The notes beneath the pieces are model-generated. The model searched no databases and was not told where the DNA came from. It worked only from the letters and a program-made list of their open reading frames with translations. Made by a program: the position numbers and the translations under genes. A stretch of DNA of 57,396 nucleotides from Chloroflexota bacterium (GTDB lineage Bacteria; Chloroflexota; Anaerolineae; JAAEKA01), in assembly GCA_029558955.1 (NCBI GenBank), contig JAKQCW010000176.1, forward strand, positions 1-57,396. Direction: 5' to 3'. Of this stretch, positions 1-12,300 are shown one piece after another (within the stretch, counting starts at the first letter, position 1; the number at the start of each line of letters is the position of its first letter).

Positions 1-6
1 CAAACA

Positions 7-96
7 TGGCCGGAGTCGAGGCTTCAGCCGGGTCCGGACGATGCGAGTTGCGCCTGCCAACCCGCCTGAAGGCTCGACTCCGCCTTGGCAGCCAGC
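7..96. repeat. 90-bp direct repeat, copy 1
   Basis: This 90-bp unit is repeated exactly at 108-197 after an 11-bp spacer. Within the unit, positions 11-32 and 61-82 are inverted relative to each other and match at 20 of 22 positions, so the unit can fold into a long stem with a loop of about 28 nt. No coding role is apparent. It lies downstream of the 3' end of the penicillin-acylase gene. Confidence 0.9.
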
Positions 97-107
97 GATT
101 CCAAATT

Positions 108-197
108 TGGCCGGAGTCGAGGCTTCAGCCGGGTCCGGACGATGCGAGTTGCGCCTGCCAACCCGCCTGAAGGCTCGACTCCGCCTTGGCAGCCAGC
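108..197. repeat. 90-bp direct repeat, copy 2
   Basis: This is an exact second copy of 7-96 with the same internal inverted arms. The rest of 198-300 holds no supported gene; it contains only CA-rich sequence leading into the TTACG-type repeat at 301-330. Confidence 0.9.
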
Positions 198-300
198 AAA
201 TCCGGAATCGCTGGATGGTCACAAGGGCGGGTTGACCAGCCAACATCACACACATCACACCCGGCGCAACGCAGAAACGATTCCCATCTCCACACGCTCC

Positions 301-330
301 GGGTTACGAGTTACGCATTACGAGTTACGA
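301..330. repeat. TTACGAGTTACG-type intergenic repeat overlapping a gene end
   Basis: Short direct repeats of GAGTTACG/CATTACG are clustered here. Read on the minus strand they contain GTAATGCGTAAC followed by CCCGGAG, the same string found on the plus strand at 54652-54668. In both places the first TAA of GTAATGCG is the stop codon of the adjacent gene. Confidence 0.7.
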
Positions 331-2783
331 GTTACGCCCATCCTCGGCCGCAGCCACAGCGTCGCGACCGCCTCAGCGTCCACCGCGGGCCGCGTCCAGA
401 GCATCGGGTGCTGCTCCCCTTCGCGCCACAGGTCGATCATGTCGGCATAGTGCGTGCTGGTGGGCTGGCCCGACTGGCCGGTGGAGAGCACAGCCGTCGA
501 GCGGTCCCAGTCGCCCACGTCCAACACCTGGCGATAGGTGGCGCTGGTGGTCACCAGGCCAAAGGGCATCTGCAGCTCGCTGGCCGTCATCCACACGGTC
601 TGCTCGTCGCCGCCGACGGGATACTGGCCCCGGTTGAACATGGTGCGCAGAAAGCGGCCGCGGCCAAAGAGATGGGCGAACTCGACCTGATGCACCTTGC
701 CCCAGGCCCACTTGCGCGGCTCCTTGCCGATCAGCTCATAGAGCGTCGTGGCCGTGGCCTTGAGCGCCCGATCGAGCACCTCCTGCCGCGTGCGGGGCTG
801 GCCCGTCGCGGCGTCGTGATACCACCAGCTCTCCTCCTGCTCCAGCAGGTTGGCCAGGGCCAGGCTGGCCTTGCCGGTGAAGGCTGAGGCCGCGAAGATG
901 TCGCTGAAGGAGATACCCTTGACGTGTGGGCTGAGCGGGCCCAGCTTGTCGCCAAACACCAGGTCCAGCAGGTGGATGCGCATCACCTCGTAGGCCGCGG
1001 CCGGGAAGCTGTCCACCTCCACGAAGAGGTTCCAGGTCTCCAGCTCGCGCACGACCCGCTGCTCCAGCAGGCCGGGGCCTGTGGCCATGATCATGTAGGG
1101 CTGCAAGGACTCCGCCTGAACGGAGTACAGGTCGGTCTGCATGTTCTGAAAGTCGCGCACAGTGAAGCGTGGCCTGGCGTGCAGCATCCGTTCGATGCGG
1201 GTCGCGCGGTAGCCGGGGAACCAGTCGGCGCCCAAAAAGTGCGGGTAATCGTCGGGCGCGGGCTTGTTGTTGGCCGACAGCGCGTAGCCCTGCGGCGGGT
1301 TGAAGGCGTGCGGCAGCTCCTCGAAGGGCAGCCAGCCTTCCCACTCCCCTTCGCCGGTCCAGCCGCGGCTGGGCAGCAGGCCGTAGCCGCTGCGCCGCCG
1401 CGGGATGCGCCCGACGTACTGGTAGCCGATGTTCCCCTCCACGTCGGCGTAGACCAGATTCTGCGACGGATCGCAGACCAGGGCCAGCGCGGCGCGAAAG
1501 CTGGGCCAGTCGGCGGCCTTTTGCAGCGCCAGCAGGCCGGCCATGCTGCTTCCCGGCGTGTGGCCGCTCCAGCGCAGGGCCAGCGGCGGCAGAGTCGCCG
1601 CATCCTCAGCCGGCAGCAGGCTGTTGATCAGCGGCCCGTGGCTGGTGATGACCACCTCCTGCACCTGCGGCTCAGCCTGGCCGCGCACCCGGATCTCCTC
1701 GCGCAGCACCTGCGCCGGCGCCCAGGCCTCCCCGTGGCGGAAGGTGGTCGGCTGTTCGGGGTGGCGCTGCTCGACGTAGAGATCCTGCGTGTCGGCCCGG
1801 CCGGCGGTCAGGCCCCAGGCGATGCGGGCATTGTGACCGGCGATGACGCCGGGCAGGCCGGGCATGGTCGCGCCGCTCACCTGCACGCCGCCCCCCTGCA
1901 CCTCCAGATGGTTCTGATACCACAGCGCCGGCATGGAGACGGTCAGATGGGGATCGTTGGCCAGCAACGGGCGGCGGGTGGCCGTGCGGGCAGGGCCGAC
2001 CACCCAGTTGTTGCTGCCGGCCGCGCCGGCCTTTCCGAACCATTCGCTGGCGGCCCGGTAGGCGGCCAACAGCCGGCCCGCGGCTGAGGCCGCGGCCTGA
2101 GGGCTGATCTGGCCCGCGGTCGGAACGATCAGCGGGCTGGCGGCCGGGTAGAAGGGGTCCAGATCCAGCGCGCGCTCCGGTCCCAGCGCGTGCAGCAGTT
2201 GCAGACGCAGGATCTCCCCCTCCCAGTTCTGGCTCAGCGCCCAGCCCAACACCTTGAGCACCCCCAGGCTGTCCTCCGGCCGCCAGGGCTCAGGCTTGTG
2301 GCCTGTCAGGGCGAACTCGGCCGGCAGCCGGTAGCGTCGCGTCTCGATGTAGGCGTTGACGCCGGCCGCATAGGCCTTCAGCGCCGCGCGCTCGCCGGCG
2401 TCCAGCGCCTCCAGATCGCCCAGCGTGGCGCGCCAAAAGCCCAGCACCCGGCTCCAGCGGTCCGCCTCCAGCGCGGCCGGGCCAAAGGCCTCGGCCATGG
2501 TCCCGCGGGCGAGCCGGCGCGCGTATTCCATCTGAAAGAGCCGGTCCTGGGCGTGGACGAAGCCCTGGACGAACCAGACATCGTGTTCGTTCTCGGCGTA
2601 GATGTGCGGCACGCCCCAGCGGTCGCGCACGATCTCCACCGCGGCGTCGAGGCCATCCAGCCGCTGCTCACCCTTGACCTGGGGCAGCGGCCGGCGAAAG
2701 ATGGCCCACAGCAGGCCAAGGCCGGCCAGCGCAACCAGCCCGACCAGCCCGATGGCCAGGGTGATCAGCAGGTAGATGTCCAT
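318..2783 (-). CDS. Penicillin acylase family Ntn hydrolase
   Basis: This 821-residue protein belongs to the penicillin amidase (peptidase S45) family, which cleaves amide bonds in beta-lactams, acyl-homoserine lactones or related compounds after autocatalytic maturation. An N-terminal hydrophobic segment (about residues 4-26) should anchor or export it. The nucleophile motif GSNNW is present, with Ser near residue 257 as the new N-terminus of the beta chain; a downstream NDPHL motif fits the oxyanion/catalytic region. The ATG at 2783 is chosen over the longer reading because the upstream gene stops 3 bp before it (TGATC-ATG), which suggests translational coupling. The last residues (VTRNS) and the stop codon lie in the TTACG repeat. 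The physiological substrate cannot be told from sequence. Confidence 0.9.
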   Translation of the reverse strand: MDIYLLITLAIGLVGLVALAGLGLLWAIFRRPLPQVKGEQRLDGLDAAVEIVRDRWGVPHIYAENEHDVWFVQGFVHAQDRLFQMEYARRLARGTMAEAFGPAALEADRWSRVLGFWRATLGDLEALDAGERAALKAYAAGVNAYIETRRYRLPAEFALTGHKPEPWRPEDSLGVLKVLGWALSQNWEGEILRLQLLHALGPERALDLDPFYPAASPLIVPTAGQISPQAAASAAGRLLAAYRAASEWFGKAGAAGSNNWVVGPARTATRRPLLANDPHLTVSMPALWYQNHLEVQGGGVQVSGATMPGLPGVIAGHNARIAWGLTAGRADTQDLYVEQRHPEQPTTFRHGEAWAPAQVLREEIRVRGQAEPQVQEVVITSHGPLINSLLPAEDAATLPPLALRWSGHTPGSSMAGLLALQKAADWPSFRAALALVCDPSQNLVYADVEGNIGYQYVGRIPRRRSGYGLLPSRGWTGEGEWEGWLPFEELPHAFNPPQGYALSANNKPAPDDYPHFLGADWFPGYRATRIERMLHARPRFTVRDFQNMQTDLYSVQAESLQPYMIMATGPGLLEQRVVRELETWNLFVEVDSFPAAAYEVMRIHLLDLVFGDKLGPLSPHVKGISFSDIFAASAFTGKASLALANLLEQEESWWYHDAATGQPRTRQEVLDRALKATATTLYELIGKEPRKWAWGKVHQVEFAHLFGRGRFLRTMFNRGQYPVGGDEQTVWMTASELQMPFGLVTTSATYRQVLDVGDWDRSTAVLSTGQSGQPTSTHYADMIDLWREGEQHPMLWTRPAVDAEAVATLWLRPRMGVTRNS

Positions 2784-2785
2784 GA

Positions 2786-3010
2786 TCAGGCGCCGCGCGC
2801 CTGGCTGGCCAGCGCAGCCAGCCCCTGGCAACGCTCGGCGAAGGCCAGCGATTCCTGATACAGTTTTTCGAGATATTGGAAAAGGTCAGGGTCGATGAAG
2901 ATGCCCAGCTCGGAGACGCCCTCCTCCTCCCAGTAAAAATGCAGGTTCTTGACCAGGACGGCGGCGTCCTGCGCCAGCGTGTCGAGTTGATCGGCGATAG
3001 GCATTGACAT
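2786..3010 (-). CDS. Small unknown protein (74 aa)
   Basis: A small soluble protein starting MSMPIADQLDTLAQDAAVL. The start at 3010 is supported by GGAGAG six bases upstream; a longer in-frame reading has no such site. It is acidic and aromatic in the middle (FYWEEEG) and looks alpha-helical. I do not recognise a family. It sits between the HAD phosphatase and the penicillin-acylase gene, and its stop codon is 2 nt from the acylase start, so the three are probably co-transcribed and this protein may work with the acylase. That role is inference only. Confidence 0.75.
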   Translation of the reverse strand: MSMPIADQLDTLAQDAAVLVKNLHFYWEEEGVSELGIFIDPDLFQYLEKLYQESLAFAERCQGLAALASQARGA

Positions 3011-3033
3011 AAAACTCTCCAACTCAGTGATTG

Positions 3034-3052
3034 ATCCGGCTATCGGCCGGAT
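3034..3052 (-). promoter_or_regulatory. Hairpin in the HAD/small-gene spacer
   Basis: ATCCGGC and GCCGGAT form a 7-bp stem with a 5-nt loop in the 52-nt spacer between the HAD stop and the small gene. It has no U-tract, so it is more likely an mRNA processing or stability element than a terminator. Confidence 0.4.
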
Positions 3053-3062
3053 AAGGGGCCGG

Positions 3063-3722
3063 TCACGCAAACGCTGCGACCGGCGGGGCGGACAACGCGC
3101 TGCGGATGGCGTCCACAGCCTGGCGTTGGCTTTGGAAGTGGATGGCATGCAGGCCCAGCTCGGCCGCGGCCGCGATGTTGACCGGCATGTCGTCCACGAA
3201 GATGGCCTGGTGTGGGGCCACGCCCAGGCGCTCCAGGGTCAGGCGATAGATGGCTGGGTCCGGTTTTCTCAGGCCGACGCGTGCCGAGTTGATCACCAGA
3301 TCGAAGCGGTGCAGGATGTCCAGCTTTTCGTGCAGGATCTGCTGTTCCAGATCGGTGGCCGCGTTGCTCAGCACGGCCACCTGAAAGTCGGGGGGCCGGC
3401 GCAGGCTGTCGGCCAGCTCCAACAGCTCGTGGCTCAGTTGCTCGTCGGCGAACCAGCGGGCGATGATGCTGGGCTGGCCCGTTTTCCAGGGCAGTCCGAA
3501 GCGCTCGTGCAGCCGGCGGTCGAGCTCCTCGGCGTCGATCTGGCCCACCAACGCCTGCTGCCACTCTTCGCTGTCGAGAATCTCAGGGATCAGCCGGTCG
3601 TGCGTGAGGCCCATCTCGGCCGCCAGCCGGCGCGCGCTGGGCGAGTCGCCGGGCATGGTTACCAGCACGCCGCCGAAGTCGAGGATCAAAGCGCGGATGG
3701 TGCGATGAGGCGAGTTGGTCAT
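3063..3722 (-). CDS. HAD-superfamily phosphatase-like hydrolase
   Basis: This 219-residue protein has the HAD signature: the nucleophile Asp15 in LILDFGGVL, a Lys-containing motif III (GLRKPDPAIY, about residues 151-160) and the acidic motif IV (IFVDDMP). The second Asp of the DxD motif is Gly (DFG), as in the subgroup that includes YihX and the N-terminal phosphatase domain of epoxide hydrolases. It probably dephosphorylates a small sugar phosphate or similar metabolite in the cytoplasm. The ATG at 3722 has AGGAG seven bases upstream. It is the first gene of a minus-strand operon with the small protein and the acylase. Confidence 0.88.
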   Translation of the reverse strand: MTNSPHRTIRALILDFGGVLVTMPGDSPSARRLAAEMGLTHDRLIPEILDSEEWQQALVGQIDAEELDRRLHERFGLPWKTGQPSIIARWFADEQLSHELLELADSLRRPPDFQVAVLSNAATDLEQQILHEKLDILHRFDLVINSARVGLRKPDPAIYRLTLERLGVAPHQAIFVDDMPVNIAAAAELGLHAIHFQSQRQAVDAIRSALSAPPVAAFA

Positions 3723-3739
3723 GGGGGTCTCCTGGGTGG

Positions 3740-3748
3740 ATTATACCA
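3740..3748 (-). promoter_or_regulatory. Extended -10 promoter of the HAD operon
   Basis: The minus strand reads TGGTATAAT ending 17 nt upstream of the HAD start codon. No -35 is recognisable. The extended TGn motif matches several other promoters in this window. Confidence 0.65.
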
Positions 3749-3903
3749 TGACTGCCGCAAGACCTGGGAAGTCGCCGGCGTGACTGCTGACATCGCGGCT
3801 GCCCTGGGCGGTCGCTGGGCAGCATCCCGGCGCGGGCCCCGTCGCGCCAGCCCGCCGCGCCATCGCCAGCGCTGCCGAATATGATGGCTGCCAAGCCGGG
3901 CCG

Positions 3904-3912
3904 TGGTATAAT
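3904..3912 (+). promoter_or_regulatory. Extended -10 promoter of the dehydrogenase gene
   Basis: TGGTATAAT lies upstream of the duplicated ribosome-binding region of the 2-hydroxyacid dehydrogenase gene. There is no clear -35. The region 3749-3903 between this and the divergent HAD promoter holds no gene. Confidence 0.65.
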
Positions 3913-3937
3913 TCCGCCGGCAAAATTCTTCCCCACT

Positions 3938-4057
3938 GACAGAGGATTGACCATGACTCGCCGCTCGGGCCGGTCTGTGCGCAGCCACCAAGCCCGCCCT
4001 CTCTTCGACGGTTGTGTGCCCAGCGCATGGGTGTCTCGACAGAGGATTGACCATGAC
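3938..4057 (+). repeat. Insertion flanked by a 20-bp duplication of the SD and start codon
   Basis: GACAGAGGATTGACCATGAC occurs at 3938-3957 and again, identical, at 4038-4057. The 80 bp between them begins with CGCTCGGGCCGGTCT, the core of the dispersed repeat family seen at 21035-21180 and elsewhere. The duplicated 20 bp contains the Shine-Dalgarno AGAGGA and the ATG of the dehydrogenase. The first ATG (3953) now opens a 49-codon out-of-frame ORF that ends at 4102, overlapping the real start at 4053. Confidence 0.8.
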
Positions 4058-5054
4058 ACACGTTCATATGCTCAATGTGCTCAGCCCGACGGAGCAGCTT
4101 GACCTGGATCATCTGCACGCCGCTCTGGACCCAGGCATCGTCGTGACTTTCGGCGCGCCGCTGCCCGATCAGGCCAGCTTCCACGTGCTGGTGGCCGGCC
4201 GGCCGACGCTGGCCCAGCTTCAGGCCAGCCCCAACCTGGCCGCGCTGGTGATTCCTTTTGCCGGCCTGCCGGAGGAAGTGCGCGATCTGTTGCTGGACCC
4301 GGCCAACGACCTGGGCCATGTGGCGGTCTACAACCTGCACCACAACACCGCGCCGACGGCCGAGATGGCGTTGGCGCTGCTGCTGGCCGCGGCCCGTCTG
4401 ATCGTGCCCAATGACCGGGCGCTGCGCCGCGGCGACTGGAGGCTGCGCTATGACCCGCTGGCGGTGACGCTGTTGCACGGCAAGCGGGTGTTGATTCTGG
4501 GCTACGGCGCCATCGGCCAGCACGTGGGCCGCGTCTGCCAGGCCTTGGGCATGGAGGTGCTGGCGGTGCGGCGCACCCAGCACGCGCCGGCCAGCGCCGG
4601 CGTCGCCATCTACGGCCCGCAGGCGCTGCCCGAGCTGCTGCCCCAGGCCGATGTGCTGATGATCACCCTGCCGCTGACCGAGGAGACCAGGGGCCTGCTG
4701 GGCGCGCCGGAGCTGGCGCTGCTGCCGGCCGGCGCGCTGTTGGTCAACGTGGGCCGCGGGCCGGTGGTGGATGAAGGGGCGCTCTATCGGGCGCTGGCCG
4801 ATGGCCACCTGGCCGCGGCCGGGCTGGACGTGTGGTACAACTACCCGGCCGATGCCGCCGCGCGCGCCCACACCTTCCCCTCGGCCTATCCTTTTCATGA
4901 GCTGGACAACGTGGTGTTGAGTCCGCACGTCGGCGGCGCGTTCGGCGCGGCCGGCACCGAGCGGGAGCGTATGGCGCATCTGGCGCGGCTGCTCAACGCG
5001 CTGCACCGGGGCGATTCCGCACCGAATCGTGTCGATTTGAGGCGAGGCTATTGA
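4053..5054 (+). CDS. D-isomer-specific 2-hydroxyacid dehydrogenase family protein
   Basis: A 333-residue cytoplasmic NAD(P)-dependent oxidoreductase. The Rossmann motif GYGAIGQ (about residues 150-156) is followed by AVRR where many NAD enzymes have an Asp, which hints at NADP preference. The catalytic Arg is in NVGRGPVVDE (about 235) and the catalytic His in LSPHVGG (about 292). The Glu normally found in the DVFE(x)EP segment is not visible; the sequence reads LDVWYNYP. The ATG at 4053 has AGAGGA upstream within the duplicated segment. The ROK kinase follows 1 bp after its stop, so the two are probably one operon handling a sugar acid or hydroxy acid. The substrate is unknown. Confidence 0.88.
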   Translation: MTHVHMLNVLSPTEQLDLDHLHAALDPGIVVTFGAPLPDQASFHVLVAGRPTLAQLQASPNLAALVIPFAGLPEEVRDLLLDPANDLGHVAVYNLHHNTAPTAEMALALLLAAARLIVPNDRALRRGDWRLRYDPLAVTLLHGKRVLILGYGAIGQHVGRVCQALGMEVLAVRRTQHAPASAGVAIYGPQALPELLPQADVLMITLPLTEETRGLLGAPELALLPAGALLVNVGRGPVVDEGALYRALADGHLAAAGLDVWYNYPADAAARAHTFPSAYPFHELDNVVLSPHVGGAFGAAGTERERMAHLARLLNALHRGDSAPNRVDLRRGY

Positions 5055-5055
5055 G

Positions 5056-5970
5056 GTGGGACCATTGCTAAGGGATGCTGCGCCGCAGCCGGCTCAGCAT
5101 GACAGAAGGGATGCCACCCTGGCCATCGACATCGGCGGCACCAAGTTCTCCTTGGCTGCCTTCGCCGACGGGCGTATGGTGCGGCGTGCGACGCGGCCGA
5201 CTGACCGCGCCGGCGGGCCGGCGGCCATGCTGCCGCAGATCGTCGCCATCGCCCGCGGCTGGCAGCGTGAGCTCCCCTTGGCGCGCTGCGGCGTGGGCTT
5301 CGGCGGCCCGGTGGATTTCGCCGGCCAGCGCGTGATTCTCTCCACCCACGTGGAGGGCTGGGTGGACTTTCCCCTGATCGAGCGCGTGCAGGCTGAGCTG
5401 GGCCTGCCGGCGGTGATGGACAACGACGCCAACGTGGGCGCGCTGGGCGAGGCGGCCTACGGCGCCGGGCAGGGCTGCGATCCGCTGTTCTACATGACCC
5501 TCTCCACCGGCATCGGCGGCGGCATCGTGACCGGCGGCCAGGTGCTGCGCGGGGCCGATTCCTACGCCGGCGAGATTGGCCACCTGACCATCCGACCCGA
5601 TGGCCCCCCGTGCTTGTGCGGCTGGCATGGCTGTTTCGAGCGCATGTGCTGCGGGCTGTGGCTGGAGCGCGACCATGGCCAGCCGGCCCACCTGCTGCTG
5701 CGAGACCCGGCCTTCGTGGCCCGCTATGTGGTGGATTTGGCGCTGGCGTTGAAGGCGGCCATCATGCTGCTCAACCCGGCGCGCATCGTCATCGGCGGCG
5801 GCATCGCCAAGGCCGACGACGCGCTCTTCCTCCCCCTGCGCGCCGAGCTGCGTCGCATCATCCCCCCCTGGTCGCGCGCCCGCATCGATGTGCAGCCGGC
5901 CGCGCTGGGAGATGACAGCGTGTTGTGGGGCGCGTTGGCGCTGGCCGCGCACGGCGCGGATGATCCTTGA
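5056..5970 (+). CDS. ROK family sugar kinase or regulator (first copy)
   Basis: About 304 residues with the ROK fold: an ATP-binding DIGGTKF loop near residues 24-30, a central NDANVGALGEA segment carrying the catalytic Asp, STGIGGGIV, and the zinc motif around GHLTIRPDGPPCLCGWHGC. There is no N-terminal helix-turn-helix, so a glucokinase-type enzyme is more likely than a repressor. The start is uncertain. GTG at 5056 is the only upstream candidate besides TTG at 5065, and the first 20 or so codons run through a repeat-like stretch (5072-5110); no ATG, GTG or TTG lies in frame between that repeat and the ATP loop. It follows the dehydrogenase by 1 bp. Confidence 0.87.
   Translation: MGPLLRDAAPQPAQHDRRDATLAIDIGGTKFSLAAFADGRMVRRATRPTDRAGGPAAMLPQIVAIARGWQRELPLARCGVGFGGPVDFAGQRVILSTHVEGWVDFPLIERVQAELGLPAVMDNDANVGALGEAAYGAGQGCDPLFYMTLSTGIGGGIVTGGQVLRGADSYAGEIGHLTIRPDGPPCLCGWHGCFERMCCGLWLERDHGQPAHLLLRDPAFVARYVVDLALALKAAIMLLNPARIVIGGGIAKADDALFLPLRAELRRIIPPWSRARIDVQPAALGDDSVLWGALALAAHGADDP
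5072..5110 (+). repeat. GGGATGCTNCGNCGNCAGCATGACAG-type repeat inside the ROK N-terminus
   Basis: The segment contains an internal GCTGCGCCGCAGC inverted repeat and ends CAGCATGACAGAAGG. It resembles 50320-50352 (end of the GDPD gene) and more distantly 33145-33172 (after korB). Here it is translated as the N-terminal extension of the ROK kinase. Confidence 0.55.
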
Positions 5971-5977
5971 GCGCGTA

Positions 5978-6006
5978 TTGTCTGGCCCGGTGAATGCTGG
6001 TATAAT
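5978..6006 (+). promoter_or_regulatory. secA promoter
   Basis: TTGTCT (5978-5983) and TATAAT (6001-6006) are separated by 17 bp, with TGG immediately before the -10 (TGGTATAAT). The predicted start of transcription near 6013 leaves an 80-nt leader before secA. Confidence 0.8.
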
Positions 6007-6094
6007 ATGACGCCTTGCAAAAACGGCAACTGGCAGGATCGTTTGGACGGCAACCGGCGTCCTGATCCTTGATTCATAGCAAGAGAGACTCAAG

Positions 6095-9259
<3,165 letters not shown>

Positions 9260-9275
9260 GAGCTGGACGCCCTGC

Positions 9276-9305
9276 GACTGGCAGTCCTCACAAGGGCTGC
9301 CAGTC
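9276..9305 (+). terminator. Hairpin after secA
   Basis: GACTGGCAG (9276-9284) pairs with CTGCCAGTC (9297-9305) around a 12-nt loop. The tail is not a strong U-tract, so termination may be partial or factor-dependent. Confidence 0.55.
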
Positions 9306-9370
9306 TTGCACTACAGATCAGACCAAGCGCTCAGATGGAAACCCTGCGGATTTGTCGCTGATTACCCGCC

Positions 9371-12300
9371 ATGCGCAATAGCTCTGCTGCCGCCGCTCAA
9401 GATCAGATAACAGAGAACGGGTTTGCCCAACTCGAGGCCTTTTCGCGCCAGTTGAGCAGCTCGTTGCACCTGGAAACGGTGTACCAGGTGCTGGCCGATG
9501 GGGCGCTGAAACTGTTGGCAGGCGACCGGTGCGCCATCTTCGCGCGGAATCCCATCAGCAATCAGATGCGTTGCGTCCAGGTGCGCGGCTTGACCCCGGA
9601 ATACATCGCGGCGGTGGAGACCGGCTACCGGGAGTGGCCCGTCGATGGTCAGCTCTGGGAGCATTTTCTCATCATAGAAGATGTTCGCGGCGACGAGCGT
9701 ATGGTCCCTCTCTGGCCGTTGCTGGAGGCTGACCCCTTCGTAACCACCTTGTTTGTGGGCCTGAGCCATCAGGGAGAGGCGCTGGGAGCGCTTGCGGTCT
9801 ACTACAACGCGCTGCGCCAATTCGACGAACCCTATCTGGCGTTGGCGCAGACCCTGGCGCACCATGCCTCGGTGGCCATCGCCAATGCCCAGGCCTACCA
9901 CTTTGCCGGCCTGCGCGTCGCCGAGCTGGAAACGCTGCGCCAGGCGGCCGTCGAGATCAATGGCCAGCCAGATCTGGAGTCCACGCTGGCTGCGATCACC
10001 AGCCGGGCCGCCAGCCTGTTGAACACTCCGGGGGCTGCCATCTACCTCTATGACGCCGAGCGCGATGATCTGGCGGTGCGCGCCATCACTGGCGGGCCTG
10101 AGACGTACCTCGGTCGGCGTATGAAGACAGGGGAGGGGCTGGCCGGCCGTGTCTTCCAGCAACGGCAGCCGCAGATCGTAGGCGACTACCGCTCATGGGA
10201 GTATGCCTCGCCGGTCTGGAGCGATGTCTCCTTCGGCACCGTGTTGGGCGTCCCGTTGCTCTACGGCGATGAAGCCATCGGTGTGCTGACCCTCAACGAC
10301 GACACGAAGGATCGGCTCTTCGATCGGGAGTCCATGCGCGTCGCGGGGCTCTTTGCCTCGCTGGCCGCGGCAACCCTCAGCAGCGCGCTGGCGCTGGCCG
10401 CCAGCCGCCAGCGCGCCAGCACCTTGGCGGCGCTGCAACGGGTCGCTGCCTCGGTCACGGCCACGCTGGATCTGGAGATCGTCTTGCAGGCGGTGGTCGA
10501 AGAGCTGCGCAACACCTTTGGCTATTCCCTGGTCAGCATCCATCGCCTGCAAGGGGAGCAGTTGGTGCGGGAAGCGGTGGCCTCCACGGTCGGACAGTTT
10601 GAACGCGGGGTGATCACCGGGCTGGAGTTGGGCATCATCGGCCGTGCCGTGCGCCTCGGTGAGGCGCAGTTCGTCACCGAAGTGGCCAGCGACGCGGATT
10701 TCGTCGCCCTACAGCTTGGGATCGTGGCCGAGGCGGTGTTGCCCATCGAGCTGGATGGGCGTCTGTGGGGCGTTCTGAACGTGGAGACGGCTGACCGGAG
10801 CACATTGCGCCGTTCCGATGTGCCGCTGTTGGGCATGTTTTGCCAGCAGATCGCGGTGGCCATTCGCAATGCCGGCAATTTCGCCGAGATCCAACAGCGC
10901 GTGGCCGAGCTGGAAGGCTTGCGCCGCACCCACCTCCGCCTGGCCTCATCGCTGGATTCGGGCGATCTGCTGAACGCCATCGCAGCCAGCGTGTTGGATC
11001 TGGCCAGCCCGCAGACTGTACATCTGTACGTTCAGGACATCGACAGCGAGCACTATCTGCTGGGCCTGGTGTTGCCTGAGGCCTCTCTGGACGACGCCGG
11101 CGGCGGGGAGGAGTGGGCGGAGGAGCTGGCCGCCCAGGCCATTCAGGAACGCCAGCCGGTGATCATCGACCGCGTGCCGGAGCATCTGCTCTCCGGCGCC
11201 AGCCATGCTCCAGATGGGAGCGTTCACCTGGCCCGATCGCGGGCCGCCTTTCCCTTTGTGCGCTCCGGCGGCGTGCTCGGCGCCATGGCATTCAGCTACG
11301 ATCGCCCGACGACCATCAGCGGGGCGTTGGAACGCCTGATGCTCCTCTTCGCCGACCAGGCCGCCAGCGCCCTGGAGAACGCCCGGCTCTATCAACTGGA
11401 GGCGCGCCGGCGTCAACTGGCGGATACCCTGCGCCAACTGGCCAGCGCCGTCAACTCGATGATGGGCTTCGAGCAGGCCGCGGCCACCATCCTGGAATAT
11501 CTGGGACGCGTGGTGACGCTGGACAGCGCGTCGATCCTGGTGGCTGAGGAAGATCATCTGTACGTTGCCGCCCAGGTGGCGTCTGCGGATACGCCCTGGC
11601 CCGACGCGATCAACTTCGGGCGGGGCGAGCTGTTGTCGGCGGAGCGAGTGCTGGCCACAGGGGAGTCGGTGGTGATCCCCGACACCGCCCGCTGCGACAC
11701 TTGGCGTCACGACGTGGGCCGTCAGGGGATCGGCGCCTGGCTGGGCTTTCCCATCACTTTTCAGGGGGAGATTTTTGGCGTGCTCAGCGTCGATCGCAAC
11801 CAGCCAGGATCGTTTACCCTGGCTGAGACCCAGATCGTCAAGGCTTTTGCTGACCAGGCTGCCATCGGCCTGGCCAACGCCCGGCTCTTTCAAGCGGCTG
11901 CACAGCGCGCCGCGGAAAACGAACGTCTCAAGGAGTTCAACGAGAGCCTGCTCAGAAGCGTGGAAGCCGGCATCCTGTTGGAGGGGAGCGACGATTCCAT
12001 CCAGTATGTCAATCCCCCGCTCTGTAGCCTGGTCGGCTACAGCGAAGAGGAGCTGGTGAACCAGCCCAGCCTGATCCTGCTGTCGGCTGAGATGAACGAG
12101 CTGGTGGAGCGCAAGGCCGCCGGCCGGAGGCATGGAGAGAAGGGCCGCTATGAGGCCGCTTTGCTGCACAAGGATGGCCATCAGGTGCCGGTGTTGGTCA
12201 ACGCGACGCCCCTCTTCGAGCACGGCGTCTTCATCGGCACCTTGACCGCCTTCAACGACATCACCCAGCGCAAGCGCATCGAGAAAACCCTGCTGGCGCT

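Noticed and set aside
924..2087. Long open frame antisense to the penicillin-acylase gene
   Set aside because: It has a composition typical of shadow frames and no start signal; the minus strand encodes a recognisable enzyme.
3881..4102. 73-codon ORF through the duplicated start of the dehydrogenase
   Set aside because: It is created by the repeat insertion, is out of frame with the gene, and has no recognisable protein features. It may act only as an upstream ORF.
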